Below, piece after piece: positions 46,864 through 54,977 of a stretch of DNA of 58,126 nt (positions are counted from its first letter, which is position 1; every line of letters begins with the position of its first letter). The notes under the pieces are model-generated. The model saw only the letters and a program-made list of their open reading frames with translations. It made no database searches and was not told the DNA's origin. The position numbers and the translations under genes were made by a program. The stretch is from Candidatus Nitrotoga sp. HW29 (GTDB lineage Bacteria; Pseudomonadota; Gammaproteobacteria; Burkholderiales; Gallionellaceae): the NCBI RefSeq assembly GCF_924101635.2, contig NZ_CAKMAA020000028.1:1-58126 (forward strand). Direction: 5' to 3'.

Positions 46864-47750
46864 GTGCGCCGTGCCAAGGCGGCGCTTTTCTGTGGGTGAG
46901 AGTCCCACCCGGCAAACGCTCCAGCCGGAAGCAACCGGAGCAACTATGGAGGTAACGAAATAGTTGAAGCCTTCGGGTAAAGCGTGTCACGAAATATGGT
47001 GACAGCGCGAGTGTGCAGGCCGGAACGTGAGTGAACGCTGAGCAATCCTCGAAAAGGAAGATGCACAGGCCGACCCAGCTGCCATACTGGGGAAGGCTGA
47101 CACGACTGGGATGTGTGAGCAAAGCAGGACGCCCAGTTGCTGTGCCGGGGTATTGGCGACAGCATGTACACAAGGAAAGCGCGGCAACACGGGAAACCCT
47201 GTTACGTGGTCAAGCGCTTGACCAACCGGACGCCCGTGAGGGACAGGCTGGGCGTGATGGGGTGGCGGAGAGGCTCGTAGTACTGACGAAGTCGGGTAAT
47301 GCCGATGGAGGGAAGGAGCCTTGGTTCAAAGCAAATGCAGGAAGCAACGAGGGAATCGAGATTGGGGCAACCCTACGAAACTCGGTAATCTTCAGGAGTT
47401 GCGAAATGCATAACATGTGGAAGCGAAGGGAGAACTCGAACCTGTTTTCGAGAAACTCCGCTGGCCGGTAACGGGCGGCGTGGGTGGTTGTGGAGTTGTC
47501 ATAAAAGCTGGAGCGGGTGCGCGCCCGGCTGATTTACCAGAATCATTGGCACACGCGACTTTCCGTGGGCGAAAGCATGATGTCTTGTCCGAGAGCCGGA
47601 TGCGGGAAATCTGCACGTCCGGTTCGATGAGGGGGATGTGGAAACGGAGTTATGGCAAGGTTATTTAGGCACCGCCAGACGAAAGGGGCAGTCAACAGAC
47701 AAGCCGAACCTACAGCCACCGCGCCACATCTCTACTCTACACCTTGCGGA
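46864..47750 (+). mobile_element. Group II intron without an intron-encoded protein
   Basis: The 5' end GTGCGCC opens a typical domain I (GGGTGAGAGTCCCACC; AGCCGGAAGCAACCGG; GGGAAACCC-type stems; TAATGCCGATGGAGGGAAGG; GGAAGCAACGAGGG), and domain V is intact at 47593-47625. Between about 47400 and 47592, where a reverse transcriptase/maturase gene would sit, there are fewer than 200 bases and no RT frame. It is either an ORF-less intron needing a maturase in trans or a deletion derivative. The 3' boundary is approximate. Small frames inside are not genes. Confidence 0.75.
47593..47625 (+). ncRNA. Group II intron domain V
   Basis: GAGCCGGATGCGG-GAAA-TCTGCACGTCCGGTTC folds into the 34-base catalytic hairpin: GAGCCGGA pairs with TCCGGTTC, an AGC-type triad analog and the GAAA tetraloop are present. 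This is the most conserved part of group II introns and appears functional. Confidence 0.8.
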
Positions 47751-47860
47751 TGCTCGTTCTGCCATATTGGTTGCCGAATAGCAGTCGTTCGCGACGTGCA
47801 TCTATTGTCCTTGACCGAGTCATACGCTTCAATCTGTTCGGACAACAACTGCCAGTTTAA

Positions 47861-47875
47861 GTCTGAATTAGTACA
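47861..47875. repeat. Short match to the IS481-like end
   Basis: GTCTGAATTAGTACA agrees at 12 of 15 positions with ATCTGAGCTAGTACA at 375-389. It may be the leftover end of a related insertion sequence between the intron and the next gene. Confidence 0.3.
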
Positions 47876-47891
47876 ATTAAAGCAATTGGCC

Positions 47892-48395
47892 TCAGTGATG
47901 AAAACCGCCCACTCCGCTCCGTCTGATTGCGCTCGCCATTTCCTGCTGACGCAATTCGGACTTCATCGCCCAGAGGTGAGTCTTGTGCCAGTCTTCAGCT
48001 GTGCAGTCCTTGAAAGTCTTGGCACGCCATCTTGCTGCCCTCATCGCTGCAGGAGATGCCCAAAGCAAAAACCACAGGGTTACAACCGCAATGAGTAACG
48101 GCCACGCAAAAGACGCCATCGCACCCAAGGTGGCAAAGAACACAAAACTCAATCCAAGCTTGATACCGCCATCTTCGGTTACATGCTTAAACCCGGCCAT
48201 CAAATCGTAAACGTACTGGGTAACCGGGTTATCAAACTCAACCACGGTTTTGAAGTCATATTTGGACGGCACGATCACATCCTGGTATTTTGGTAGACCG
48301 AGCAGGCGGAGCAGCAACTGGAACGCGCCGACAGTCATCCAGTAGAGTGCAAATATCGCTACCACCGCGATAGCCAACAAAATCAAGATTCCCAT
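47892..48395 (-). CDS. Hypothetical membrane protein of the cargo region
   Basis: A 167-residue protein with an N-terminal helix (ILILLAIAVVAIFALYWMTV) and a second hydrophobic hairpin (LGLSFVFFATLGAMASFAWP, LLIAVVTLWFLLWASPAAM), then a basic C-terminus ending GVGGFHH. No family recognised. GGAAGG is 5 to 6 bases before ATG. It lies just downstream of the VapBC pair on the same strand. Confidence 0.65.
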   Translation of the reverse strand: MGILILLAIAVVAIFALYWMTVGAFQLLLRLLGLPKYQDVIVPSKYDFKTVVEFDNPVTQYVYDLMAGFKHVTEDGGIKLGLSFVFFATLGAMASFAWPLLIAVVTLWFLLWASPAAMRAARWRAKTFKDCTAEDWHKTHLWAMKSELRQQEMASAIRRSGVGGFHH

Positions 48396-48428
48396 TTTTG
48401 CCTTCCGTATCTAAAACATTTTAGCAAT

Positions 48429-48824
48429 TTAGCCGATCAACCTCATCCCGCAATTCTTGACCGCATCTCGGTCAAATGTTGCCGTATAGCCACACCCCGT
48501 CTCGTTGGCCGAACGCTCGATCAAGCAGTCTGCAAAATCAGCATTACTTGCCTTGAATAGTCGTAACGCTTTCCAGGCAACGTCGGCATTCTCCACGATA
48601 ATTTCTTTGGTGCGCAACAACGTCTCCAGCACTACGCATATCTCAGTTTTTGATGATGAGTAGCAGCCCGTTAACACCCAGACCAATTCCACCACTGAAA
48701 TAAGGCTAACATAGCCCGGCTCATACGCAGCTAACGACTCAATTAATCGCGTAGCTTTGGGCGACTGCACTGGATCGTCCTGCGCGATATAGCGAACGAG
48801 AACGTTGGTATCCAGGCCAATCAT
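48429..48824 (-). CDS. vapC: PIN-domain toxin, VapC family
   Basis: A 131-residue endoribonuclease-type toxin. Acidic residues of the PIN active site are visible in MIGLDTNVLVRYIAQDDP (Asp), VSLISVVELVWVL (Glu), and SNADFADCLIE (Asp pair), with TATFDRDAVK near the end. It overlaps the antitoxin gene by 4 bases. It probably cleaves a tRNA or rRNA when the antitoxin decays. Confidence 0.92.
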   Translation of the reverse strand: MIGLDTNVLVRYIAQDDPVQSPKATRLIESLAAYEPGYVSLISVVELVWVLTGCYSSSKTEICVVLETLLRTKEIIVENADVAWKALRLFKASNADFADCLIERSANETGCGYTATFDRDAVKNCGMRLIG

Positions 48825-49063
48825 CTGGCTTTTGCTCCGCGAACGGCGATGGCCTGATTCATTGCCGCTATCGATATCGGCGATGTCGGTTTGCGCACCA
48901 ACCCCTTCAATGCACTCACAGACTGCGTAGATGCGACCAACTCGAACCGTCCCGGCTCCACTTGAACAAACTCTACTCGATCACCGGCCTCTACACCAAG
49001 CGCGGCTCGCACGACGGCGGGAATAGTGATCTGCCCCTTGCTGGTTATGGTTGCAGTTGACAT
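48821..49063 (-). CDS. vapB: AbrB/MazE-type antitoxin (VapB)
   Basis: An 80-residue swapped-hairpin antitoxin: MSTATITSKGQITIPAVVRA, ALGVEAGDRVEFVQVEPGRF. The C-terminal tail (SALKGLVRKPTSPISIAAM) is the toxin-wrapping part. It leads the operon and should bind the palindrome upstream. Confidence 0.92.
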   Translation of the reverse strand: MSTATITSKGQITIPAVVRAALGVEAGDRVEFVQVEPGRFELVASTQSVSALKGLVRKPTSPISIAAMNQAIAVRGAKAR

Positions 49064-49085
49064 GAATCTTCCTGTTAAAAACTTG

Positions 49086-49103
49086 CCTTACATTAAAGTA
49101 AGG
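49086..49103 (-). promoter_or_regulatory. VapB operator palindrome
   Basis: CCTTAC-ATTAAA-GTAAGG lies 23 bases upstream of vapB, in position for autoregulation by the VapBC complex. Positions 49104-49385 between this and the HigB promoter contain several short hairpins (for example GCGGCTT-GAA-AGCCGC) but no gene. Confidence 0.6.
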
Positions 49104-49385
49104 ATAGTAAAATGTCAACAACAAGAACGAAGATAGATATTCAGCTTAGAGCTGTTTGAACGACTGCTTAATGGGAGGTCAATTCAAGAACCGACGTACA
49201 GTTGAGTGCCATTAAGCGACATTTTAGGTTGAAAATACGCGGCTTGAAAGCCGCTGTTTATTAAGCCCTGCAAGGTGGATAAAGGTAGCGACCGTTATCG
49301 ATGTGTAAATCGATGACCGCTATCGTGCCATATATAGCGCACCTTATCACGGGTGAGTAAAAGCCCGTCCTGCCTGCCTGCCCTG

Positions 49386-49414
49386 TTGACATTTCCCATA
49401 ATGGGAAATATTAT
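49386..49414 (+). promoter_or_regulatory. HigBA promoter with embedded operator
   Basis: Consensus -35 TTGACA (49386-49391) and -10 TATTAT (49409-49414) are 17 bases apart. The spacer is filled by a perfect palindrome, ATTTCCCAT-A-ATGGGAAAT (49391-49409), so any protein bound there would exclude RNA polymerase. A further half-site TGGGAA occurs at about 49428. Confidence 0.75.
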
Positions 49415-49446
49415 CGTATCCTATCTATGGGAATCCACCCCGTTAA

Positions 49447-49731
49447 ATGCGTATATTAAGTTTACCTCTGCTCGAAGATTTCAAACGACATCACGCAGAT
49501 GTTCGCGGACAGTTGGATGCGTGGCGCGATGAAGTTGAACGGGAGACATGGCAAACGTCCCAAGATATAAAACGGCGATTTAAATCTGCTGATTTCTTGG
49601 CTGACAATCGGGTGATCTTCAATATTAAAGGTAATTCGTACCGGCTGGTTGTACAAGTTCGATACCGGGGCGGGATTGTCGTAATCGAGTGGGTTGGAAC
49701 CCATGCAGCATATTGCAAGAAGAAATTTTAA
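49447..49731 (+). CDS. higB: HigB-family toxin
   Basis: A 94-residue RelE-like mRNA interferase of the HigB type: LEDFKRHHADVRGQLDAWRD, QDIKRRFKSADFLADNRVIF, NIKGNSYRLVVQVRYRGGIV and VIEWVGTHAAYCKKKF. These are the conserved strands of the HigB_toxin family. Toxin-before-antitoxin order, as here, is the rule in higBA operons. Confidence 0.9.
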   Translation: MRILSLPLLEDFKRHHADVRGQLDAWRDEVERETWQTSQDIKRRFKSADFLADNRVIFNIKGNSYRLVVQVRYRGGIVVIEWVGTHAAYCKKKF

Positions 49732-49772
49732 GCCGATAAAAATACATTGAAATGTATGCCGGGAGAAAAAGA

Positions 49773-50984
49773 ATGAATATTAAAGTTATCAAGTCCAATA
49801 ATGACTATGCTCAAGCAATGGCGCGATTTACTGCGCTGATGACGCTCGACCCAAAAGACGGTTCGAAGGAAGATAACGAACTGGAACTTTTGGCGCTGGT
49901 GATTGAAGACTACGAACGCAAAATCGTACCACCTGTCGTGCCCGACCCAGTAGAGGCTATTCTGTTCCGCATGGATCAAATGAAACTCGGGCGCAAAGAA
50001 TTGGAACCCTATATTGGCTCCATCTCCAAAGTCTCGGAGGTGTTATCACGCAAGCGTCCTCTCTCTCTCTCCATGATCCGCCGCCTGCATAAAGGGCTGG
50101 GTATCCCGGCAGATGTGCTTATCGGTGGCGCTGAGAGTAACCAGACAGCCATAGGCGAAGAGCCAGAGATGGAATACACGAAGCTCCCCCTGAAAGAGAT
50201 GCTTGAGCGCGGATGCTTTGGCGAGTTCAAGGGGAATGCGCAGCGGCTTAAAGATTATGCCGAAGACCTTGCCCTCAAGTTCATGTATGGGCTCTTACCC
50301 AAACAAGCCGAACCGGCATTTTTGCGCGCACCACTACACCAGCGCGGCACACGGGGTGCGGACGGATATGCGCTGCTGGCATGGCGGCTATGCGTTATCA
50401 AAAAAGCACGTGCCAATCCCGCCCCTCGCGAGTATAAAAAAGGTGTCATCACAGCGAAATGGCTGAAAGACCTCGCCCGGCTTTCGGCATTCGAAGACGG
50501 CCCGCGTTTGGCGCGTGAGCAACTTGGCATGGCGGGAATCACCTTGGTTATTGAGCCTCACTTCAAAGGTACTTATCTTGATGGGGCAGCCATGCTTGAT
50601 GAAGGCCGTCCCGTTGTCGCCATGACACTGCGCCATGACCGTCTGGATAATTTCTGGTTTGTGCTGATGCACGAGCTGGCTCACGTCGCCAAGCACCTGG
50701 ATGAGGCGCATCCGTTATTCACCGACGATCTGGATAGCCTGGTTGAACTGGATCGCATAGAACGTGAGGCCGATGACATTGCAGGCGAAGCACTCATCCC
50801 GCAAACCGCATGGCAAAAATCGGCTGCCCGTACCAGCCACCTAACCACGGATGTGGTTGCCTTGGCGGAAAAGCTGGGTGTTCACCCTGCCATCGTTGCT
50901 GGCCGTGTAAGACACGAGACAAAAAACTTCCGTCTGCTTGCAAGGCAACTTGGCCAAGGCCAAGCCAGCCGACACTTTGCATAG
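49773..50984 (+). CDS. HigA-like antitoxin fused to an ImmA/IrrE metallopeptidase domain
   Basis: About 403 residues in two parts. Residues 1-120: a HigA-type antitoxin with N-terminal ALMTLDPKDGSKEDNELELL and a helix-turn-helix KLGRKELEPYIGSISKVSEV, LSRKRPLSLSMIRRLHKGLG. The C-terminal half is an ImmA/IrrE zinc peptidase: FVLMHELAHVAKH (HExxH) with a later acidic third ligand in DRIEREADDIAGEALIP. Start at MNIKVIK is set by GGGAG; the first ATG seven codons earlier lacks a site. The pairing suggests that the antitoxin may be removed by its own or a similar protease. Confidence 0.85.
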   Translation: MNIKVIKSNNDYAQAMARFTALMTLDPKDGSKEDNELELLALVIEDYERKIVPPVVPDPVEAILFRMDQMKLGRKELEPYIGSISKVSEVLSRKRPLSLSMIRRLHKGLGIPADVLIGGAESNQTAIGEEPEMEYTKLPLKEMLERGCFGEFKGNAQRLKDYAEDLALKFMYGLLPKQAEPAFLRAPLHQRGTRGADGYALLAWRLCVIKKARANPAPREYKKGVITAKWLKDLARLSAFEDGPRLAREQLGMAGITLVIEPHFKGTYLDGAAMLDEGRPVVAMTLRHDRLDNFWFVLMHELAHVAKHLDEAHPLFTDDLDSLVELDRIEREADDIAGEALIPQTAWQKSAARTSHLTTDVVALAEKLGVHPAIVAGRVRHETKNFRLLARQLGQGQASRHFA

Positions 50985-51049
50985 CTGCATATATGCACGG
51001 CTGGTCTGGGGACGATGGGTAGTGCGGTGTTAGAATATTTTTGTTTCTG

Positions 51050-51077
51050 ACAGCGTGGGAATAAAGATGTGCCCACC
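51050..51077. repeat. 28-bp direct repeat, left copy
   Basis: ACAGCGTGGGAA-TAAAGAT-GTGCCCACC, 25 of 28 bases equal to the copy at 52648-52675; the three differences are transitions. The repeat contains a GTGGG/CCCAC hairpin. It lies 36 bases before the SH3/RelB-like gene. Confidence 0.75.
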
Positions 51078-51113
51078 ATGATTGACTGGATAAATCAATA
51101 ACAGAGGTGCTAT

Positions 51114-52364
51114 ATGAGTGCTGGCGCGGGCTCTAAGTGGGATCAGCTTGGAATTAGTGGCACGTTAGCGAGTGAGCTACGCCGAATGGAAGATGCTCGC
51201 CTTGGTTGGCTTAAACATCTTCAGCCCTACTCCAGTATTACCGAGGAAGTTCACAAGATCAATAAAGCCACAAACGCGGCATTATATGTCGGGCAATTAG
51301 CAGCATTGCAGGACGCTAAGCAGTTGCTGGATCAGCAAGATTATTTTAAGCAGATGCTTGATCCAATTGCTGACATCCGCAAGCAGTACGCATTTGATCC
51401 GAACTTGCAACGCATGATAGACGTTGCCACAAAACCTGCATGGTTGAGTGATGAGCTTGCCCGTACATTTAAGGATGTGGGCCAGGTTAGTGCTTTAGCT
51501 ACCATGGAAAAAGGCATACAGGCATCACTACGTCACGCGCGCGAAGCTCTCGCAGTGACAAGTGCATCTAGCCAGATTTCTCAGATGATGAAGTCATTCC
51601 AGATTGTGAACAAGCAATGGGAGATACCCAAAGGACTTGTGGAATCGGTTGGTGCCCTCAAAGCTCTTCAAGAGTCGGTTGGCAGGCTCACAATACCTGT
51701 GATCGATTGGTCTTCCGCTGCTACGCTTGCTAGGCTTCTAGGTAAAGAGGGCATAGAGACACAGCTTGCGGCCTTGGGCATTCGGGCTGACGGTACGCTG
51801 CTAGAAGTAGGTGAAGAAACAGCGGAGCAAGAAAACGGAATAGGGTTTATGGAGCTCTTGACGTTGCTAAGCTTTATTGCAACCTTTCTGATTCCCTACT
51901 TGCAAGAACTATCCTCGAACAAGTGGCAAGGAAAAACAGATTCTGAACTTGCTGTTCATCGTCAGCTCCTTGAAAAACAAGAGCAGCAGCTTATAGCACT
52001 GTCCAGGCTTGTTGAGAAATCAATAGAGAAAGAAGTCAAAAGAGCAAATGATCGCTTTGTAGTTCTTGGGCGAGTGACCATCGTGCGATCTGATCCTGAA
52101 AATGGATCATTAATTGTGAGCAAACTTTTCCCGCGTGAAGTTGTGAAACCTCTTGCAGAGCAGGGAAAGTGGATTCAGATCGAATACTACGACTGGCTAC
52201 GCCAGCAAGATTACAGGGGTTGGGCTTTGAAGAAGTATTTTAAGCGAGTGCCAGCAACCTATGCGCACAATGACCAACTGGAGGATGAGGAGTTGCGCCA
52301 GCAGGCCGAGGCTCGTCTGAACGACGGCCAGCAGCCGATCAAGGTTAACTTGAATGACTTATGA
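51114..52364 (+). CDS. Membrane/SH3-like protein with a RelB-like antitoxin tail
   Basis: A 416-residue protein of unusual layout. Residues 1-235 are helical and coiled-coil prone without a known domain. Residues about 245-265 (FMELLTLLSFIATFLIPYLQ) form one membrane helix. A bacterial SH3-like fold follows (GRVTIVRSDPENGSLIVSKL, EQGKWIQIEYYDWL, YRGWALKKYFKRVP). The last 25 residues (EELRQQAEARLNDGQQPIKV) resemble the C-terminal end of RelB/Phd-type antitoxins that precede RelE genes. The RelE gene overlaps by 11 bases, so this protein holds the antitoxin position. Confidence 0.6.
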   Translation: MSAGAGSKWDQLGISGTLASELRRMEDARLGWLKHLQPYSSITEEVHKINKATNAALYVGQLAALQDAKQLLDQQDYFKQMLDPIADIRKQYAFDPNLQRMIDVATKPAWLSDELARTFKDVGQVSALATMEKGIQASLRHAREALAVTSASSQISQMMKSFQIVNKQWEIPKGLVESVGALKALQESVGRLTIPVIDWSSAATLARLLGKEGIETQLAALGIRADGTLLEVGEETAEQENGIGFMELLTLLSFIATFLIPYLQELSSNKWQGKTDSELAVHRQLLEKQEQQLIALSRLVEKSIEKEVKRANDRFVVLGRVTIVRSDPENGSLIVSKLFPREVVKPLAEQGKWIQIEYYDWLRQQDYRGWALKKYFKRVPATYAHNDQLEDEELRQQAEARLNDGQQPIKVNLNDL

Positions 52365-52638
52365 ATTGGTTTTCCACCCAAGCGCGATGAGTGAGAGGAA
52401 TAAGCTGGCCAAGCCGATCAGGGAGCAATTCAAGAAAAAATTGGGCAAACGCTTGGAAAATCCTCGCGTGGAATCGGCTCACGTCAGTGGTGGCAGCCAT
52501 CTCTTCAAGATCAAGCTGCGTGCAGCAGGTTTTCGGCTGGTGTATCAGGTGCAGGATCAGACCATCACAGTGCTGGTGTTGTCGGTGGGCAAGCGTGAGT
52601 GCAATGCAGCATACAATGCCGCGCTAGTACGGTTATGA
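52354..52638 (+). CDS. relE: RelE/ParE-superfamily toxin
   Basis: A 94-residue RelE-type toxin: YELVFHPSAMSERNKLAKPI, EQFKKKLGKRLENPRVESAH, LFKIKLRAAGFRLVYQVQDQ, VLVLSVGKRECNAAYNAA. The RelE strand signature with the basic patch (KIKLRAAGFRLVY) and VGKRE is intact. It starts inside the preceding gene's 3' end (11-base overlap), so translation is coupled to it and there is no separate small antitoxin gene. Confidence 0.9.
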   Translation: MTYELVFHPSAMSERNKLAKPIREQFKKKLGKRLENPRVESAHVSGGSHLFKIKLRAAGFRLVYQVQDQTITVLVLSVGKRECNAAYNAALVRL

Positions 52639-52647
52639 TTGATGCCC

Positions 52648-52675
52648 ACAGCGTGGGAACAAAAACGTGCCCACC
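52648..52675. repeat. 28-bp direct repeat, right copy
   Basis: ACAGCGTGGGAA-CAAAAAC-GTGCCCACC, 9 bases past the RelE stop. Together with the copy at 51050 it brackets the SH3/RelB-like and RelE genes as a 1.6-kb unit. Confidence 0.75.
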
Positions 52676-52709
52676 CTTGACTATTTGTTCACGGAATTAA
52701 ATCTGCGCA

Positions 52710-54194
52710 ATGTCCGATTTATCCGATCATCCCCCATATTCTGCCGTTGACCCTGAGCCGTGGAAGGCCGTTTTTGTTGACGTTGCTAATGGCACGCCTG
52801 ACGAACCGACAAAGGCAGGCTTGCTTGCTCTGGTGCGGCATGGAAAAGATGTGTGGAACGCATGGCGCAACGCCTATCCGTGCAGAGTACACAGGGCAAT
52901 CAATGTAGTTACTACGGTTGGGCCGAAGGTCTATCTAAGGGGGCATGTATTCCAAGATAACGTGAATTTTGCCGAATTTCTGTTTGGAGACGATGCCGAT
53001 TTTGAAGGTGTACATTTTAGAAAAACGGCTATTTTTGCTGGCGCACAATTTGGTGACATGGCAAATTTTGGCTTTACCCGATTTGAAGGTCCTGCGGTAT
53101 TCTTGGGGGCACAATTTGGCGATGATGCTAGATTCGTTGGCGCGAAATTTGACGATCAGACCACTTTTAAGGGCGCTCAATGCGGAGGGAAAGCAAGATT
53201 TTCCGGGGCTCAATTTGGCTCCCATGCGAATTTTGAAGGAACTCAGTTTGGCGATTTAACGCAATTTGGTGGCGTATCGTTTAATGATTTAGCACTGTTT
53301 GGAGGACTTGACTGGGCGAGCCTTGGATATATCTACGGTGAATTTTTAGATGATCGGCGTGCGTGGGCTAATTTGCGTGGTCTTGATCCGCAGGCATTCG
53401 GGCGCATCGATTTTGGTGGCGCAAAGTTTCTGGGCAGTTCCGATTTCTCGAATAGACACTTTACAGGAACAACTAATTTCGGCTTGTCGCGCGTTTCGTC
53501 AGCGGTTCACCGCAGCATTAATGAACACGGCAACGTATTGGCTCAGATAATCGCAGAGGTAAACATACCATCAGGTCTACCGACATTCTTTGAGATTCCG
53601 CCTGCATTTCACAATTCAACACTGCACCAAGACACGACCTTCCAAGGCGCAATATTTCCGAAGAAGGCGCACGGCAATGAAATGTGTGCCCGTGCTTACC
53701 GTACACTGAAGCTGGCGTTCGCTCAGCAGCACGCTGTGCGTGAAGAACAACGCTTCTTCAAGCTGGAAATGGCCGAAGAGGCGGCGCTTGATACAGGGGC
53801 TAAGCGTTGGTTGTATCGCGTATATAAGGAAGTTGCAGGCTACGGCTTCAGCCTCATCCGACCTTTTGCGGGGGGTTTGTGTCTGACAGGTTTGCTTGCG
53901 ATTGTTTACGGTGTGCTGATGCGGGGGGCGGGCACAACGCCTGGCTTTGCTGTTTTTAGTAAAGCACCAATTGATTGGCAACTCACTACACAATGGGTGC
54001 AGTTTGTCCTGATCAATCTGCTTCCATTGCCCGGATTTGATGAAACGCTCAAAGAGTTACGCAGCACGCTGTTCGGTAACTCTGGCTGGTGGCCATTGCT
54101 CGCGACAATTGCGGAAGCTATGCACAAAATTTGCGTTTTGCTGGCAGTATTCTTAATCGGCCTGGCGCTACGGAACTTATTTAAGTTGAAATAG
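52710..54194 (+). CDS. Pentapeptide-repeat protein with C-terminal membrane (channel-like) domain
   Basis: A 494-residue protein. Residues about 75-190 are a right-handed pentapeptide helix of the A(D/N)F type (DNVNFAEFLFGDDADFEGVH, ARFVGAKFDDQTTFKGAQ, ARFSGAQFGSHANFEGTQFG); a shorter second run follows at about 230-260 (FGGAKFLGSSDFSNRHF). Residues 385 to the end carry three or four membrane helices (LIRPFAGGLCLTGLLAIVYG, QFVLINLLPLPGF, HKICVLLAVFLIGLALRNLF), a layout like pentapeptide-repeat ion-channel-type proteins. The function is unknown; neighbours are defence-like. Confidence 0.75.
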   Translation: MSDLSDHPPYSAVDPEPWKAVFVDVANGTPDEPTKAGLLALVRHGKDVWNAWRNAYPCRVHRAINVVTTVGPKVYLRGHVFQDNVNFAEFLFGDDADFEGVHFRKTAIFAGAQFGDMANFGFTRFEGPAVFLGAQFGDDARFVGAKFDDQTTFKGAQCGGKARFSGAQFGSHANFEGTQFGDLTQFGGVSFNDLALFGGLDWASLGYIYGEFLDDRRAWANLRGLDPQAFGRIDFGGAKFLGSSDFSNRHFTGTTNFGLSRVSSAVHRSINEHGNVLAQIIAEVNIPSGLPTFFEIPPAFHNSTLHQDTTFQGAIFPKKAHGNEMCARAYRTLKLAFAQQHAVREEQRFFKLEMAEEAALDTGAKRWLYRVYKEVAGYGFSLIRPFAGGLCLTGLLAIVYGVLMRGAGTTPGFAVFSKAPIDWQLTTQWVQFVLINLLPLPGFDETLKELRSTLFGNSGWWPLLATIAEAMHKICVLLAVFLIGLALRNLFKLK

Positions 54195-54258
54195 ATGACC
54201 CGTTACGGAAATCTCAATTACACACATTATTTATCGCACCTTTTGATAATCGCCTCAT

Positions 54259-54927
54259 ATGAACATTGCCGAAGTTGAATCCGCCGATTAAAGACCTAGT
54301 AGAAACGTCTTTTAACGCAGACTCGTTCATTTTTCGTTTTTTAGAGATTTACGACGCGCCGAAAGCCACGGTAACCAAGCATCGGCAAGGCACGACCAAT
54401 CACGCCAAGGAGCCTGGCGAGCTGCTCTGGAAAAACAAATTGTTTTTGTGTCGCCGAAAAGGGGCAGGCTGATACGACGGTGGATGTTATGGCGGGCGAT
54501 CCTCTGTCAAAGAAACATTCTCCGCGTATCTTTTTTGCGACCGACGGTGAGGAAGTTTACTGCCGGGACAGCAAGGCCGATCAAATCCGCGATATTGGCT
54601 TTGACAAGCTGAACGATATCTTCGACTTCTTTCTTCCAGCTCGCTGGCATTGAACGCTATGAAGGCGTGGCGGAAAACCCTGCCGATATTAAGGCAACGG
54701 CGCGGCTCGCCAAGCTCTATGATGCAATTCTCGAAGCCAAAACGGAATGGGTTGGAAACGACCACACCCACGAACTCAACCTTTTCATGACGCGGATGTT
54801 GTTCTGTTTTTTTGCGGAAGATACGTCGATATTCGCAATGGATCTGTTCACTTCAACTTTAATGGACGTGACCCGTGAGGACGTGCAGACATTTCATCTG
54901 TGCTGGAAACTATCTTTACGGCGATGA
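54259..54927 (+). pseudogene. Decayed DNA methyltransferase (MmeI/YeeA-like), N-terminal remnant
   Basis: Pieces of one protein are read in several frames: start ATGAACATTGCCGAAGTTG, DLVETSFNADSFIFRFLEIY, then KKHSPRIFFATDGEEVYC, FDKLNDIFDFFLP, then ENPADIKATARLAKLYDAIL, HELNLFMTRMLFCFFAEDTS. These follow the N-terminal domain order of large type IIG-like DNA methylases. At least three frame breaks and a stop are present, and the catalytic NPPY part is missing: similarity ends about 54927. It is a relic of a restriction or defence system. Confidence 0.65.
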
Positions 54928-54977
54928 ACACGCACGACGTATTCGCATTAGGTGAGCATCGTTTGGCCTACCGCGCC

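Noticed and set aside
47031-47471. Plus-strand frame of 146 codons
   Set aside because: It falls inside the group II intron ribozyme domains; its codons follow RNA structure, not protein.
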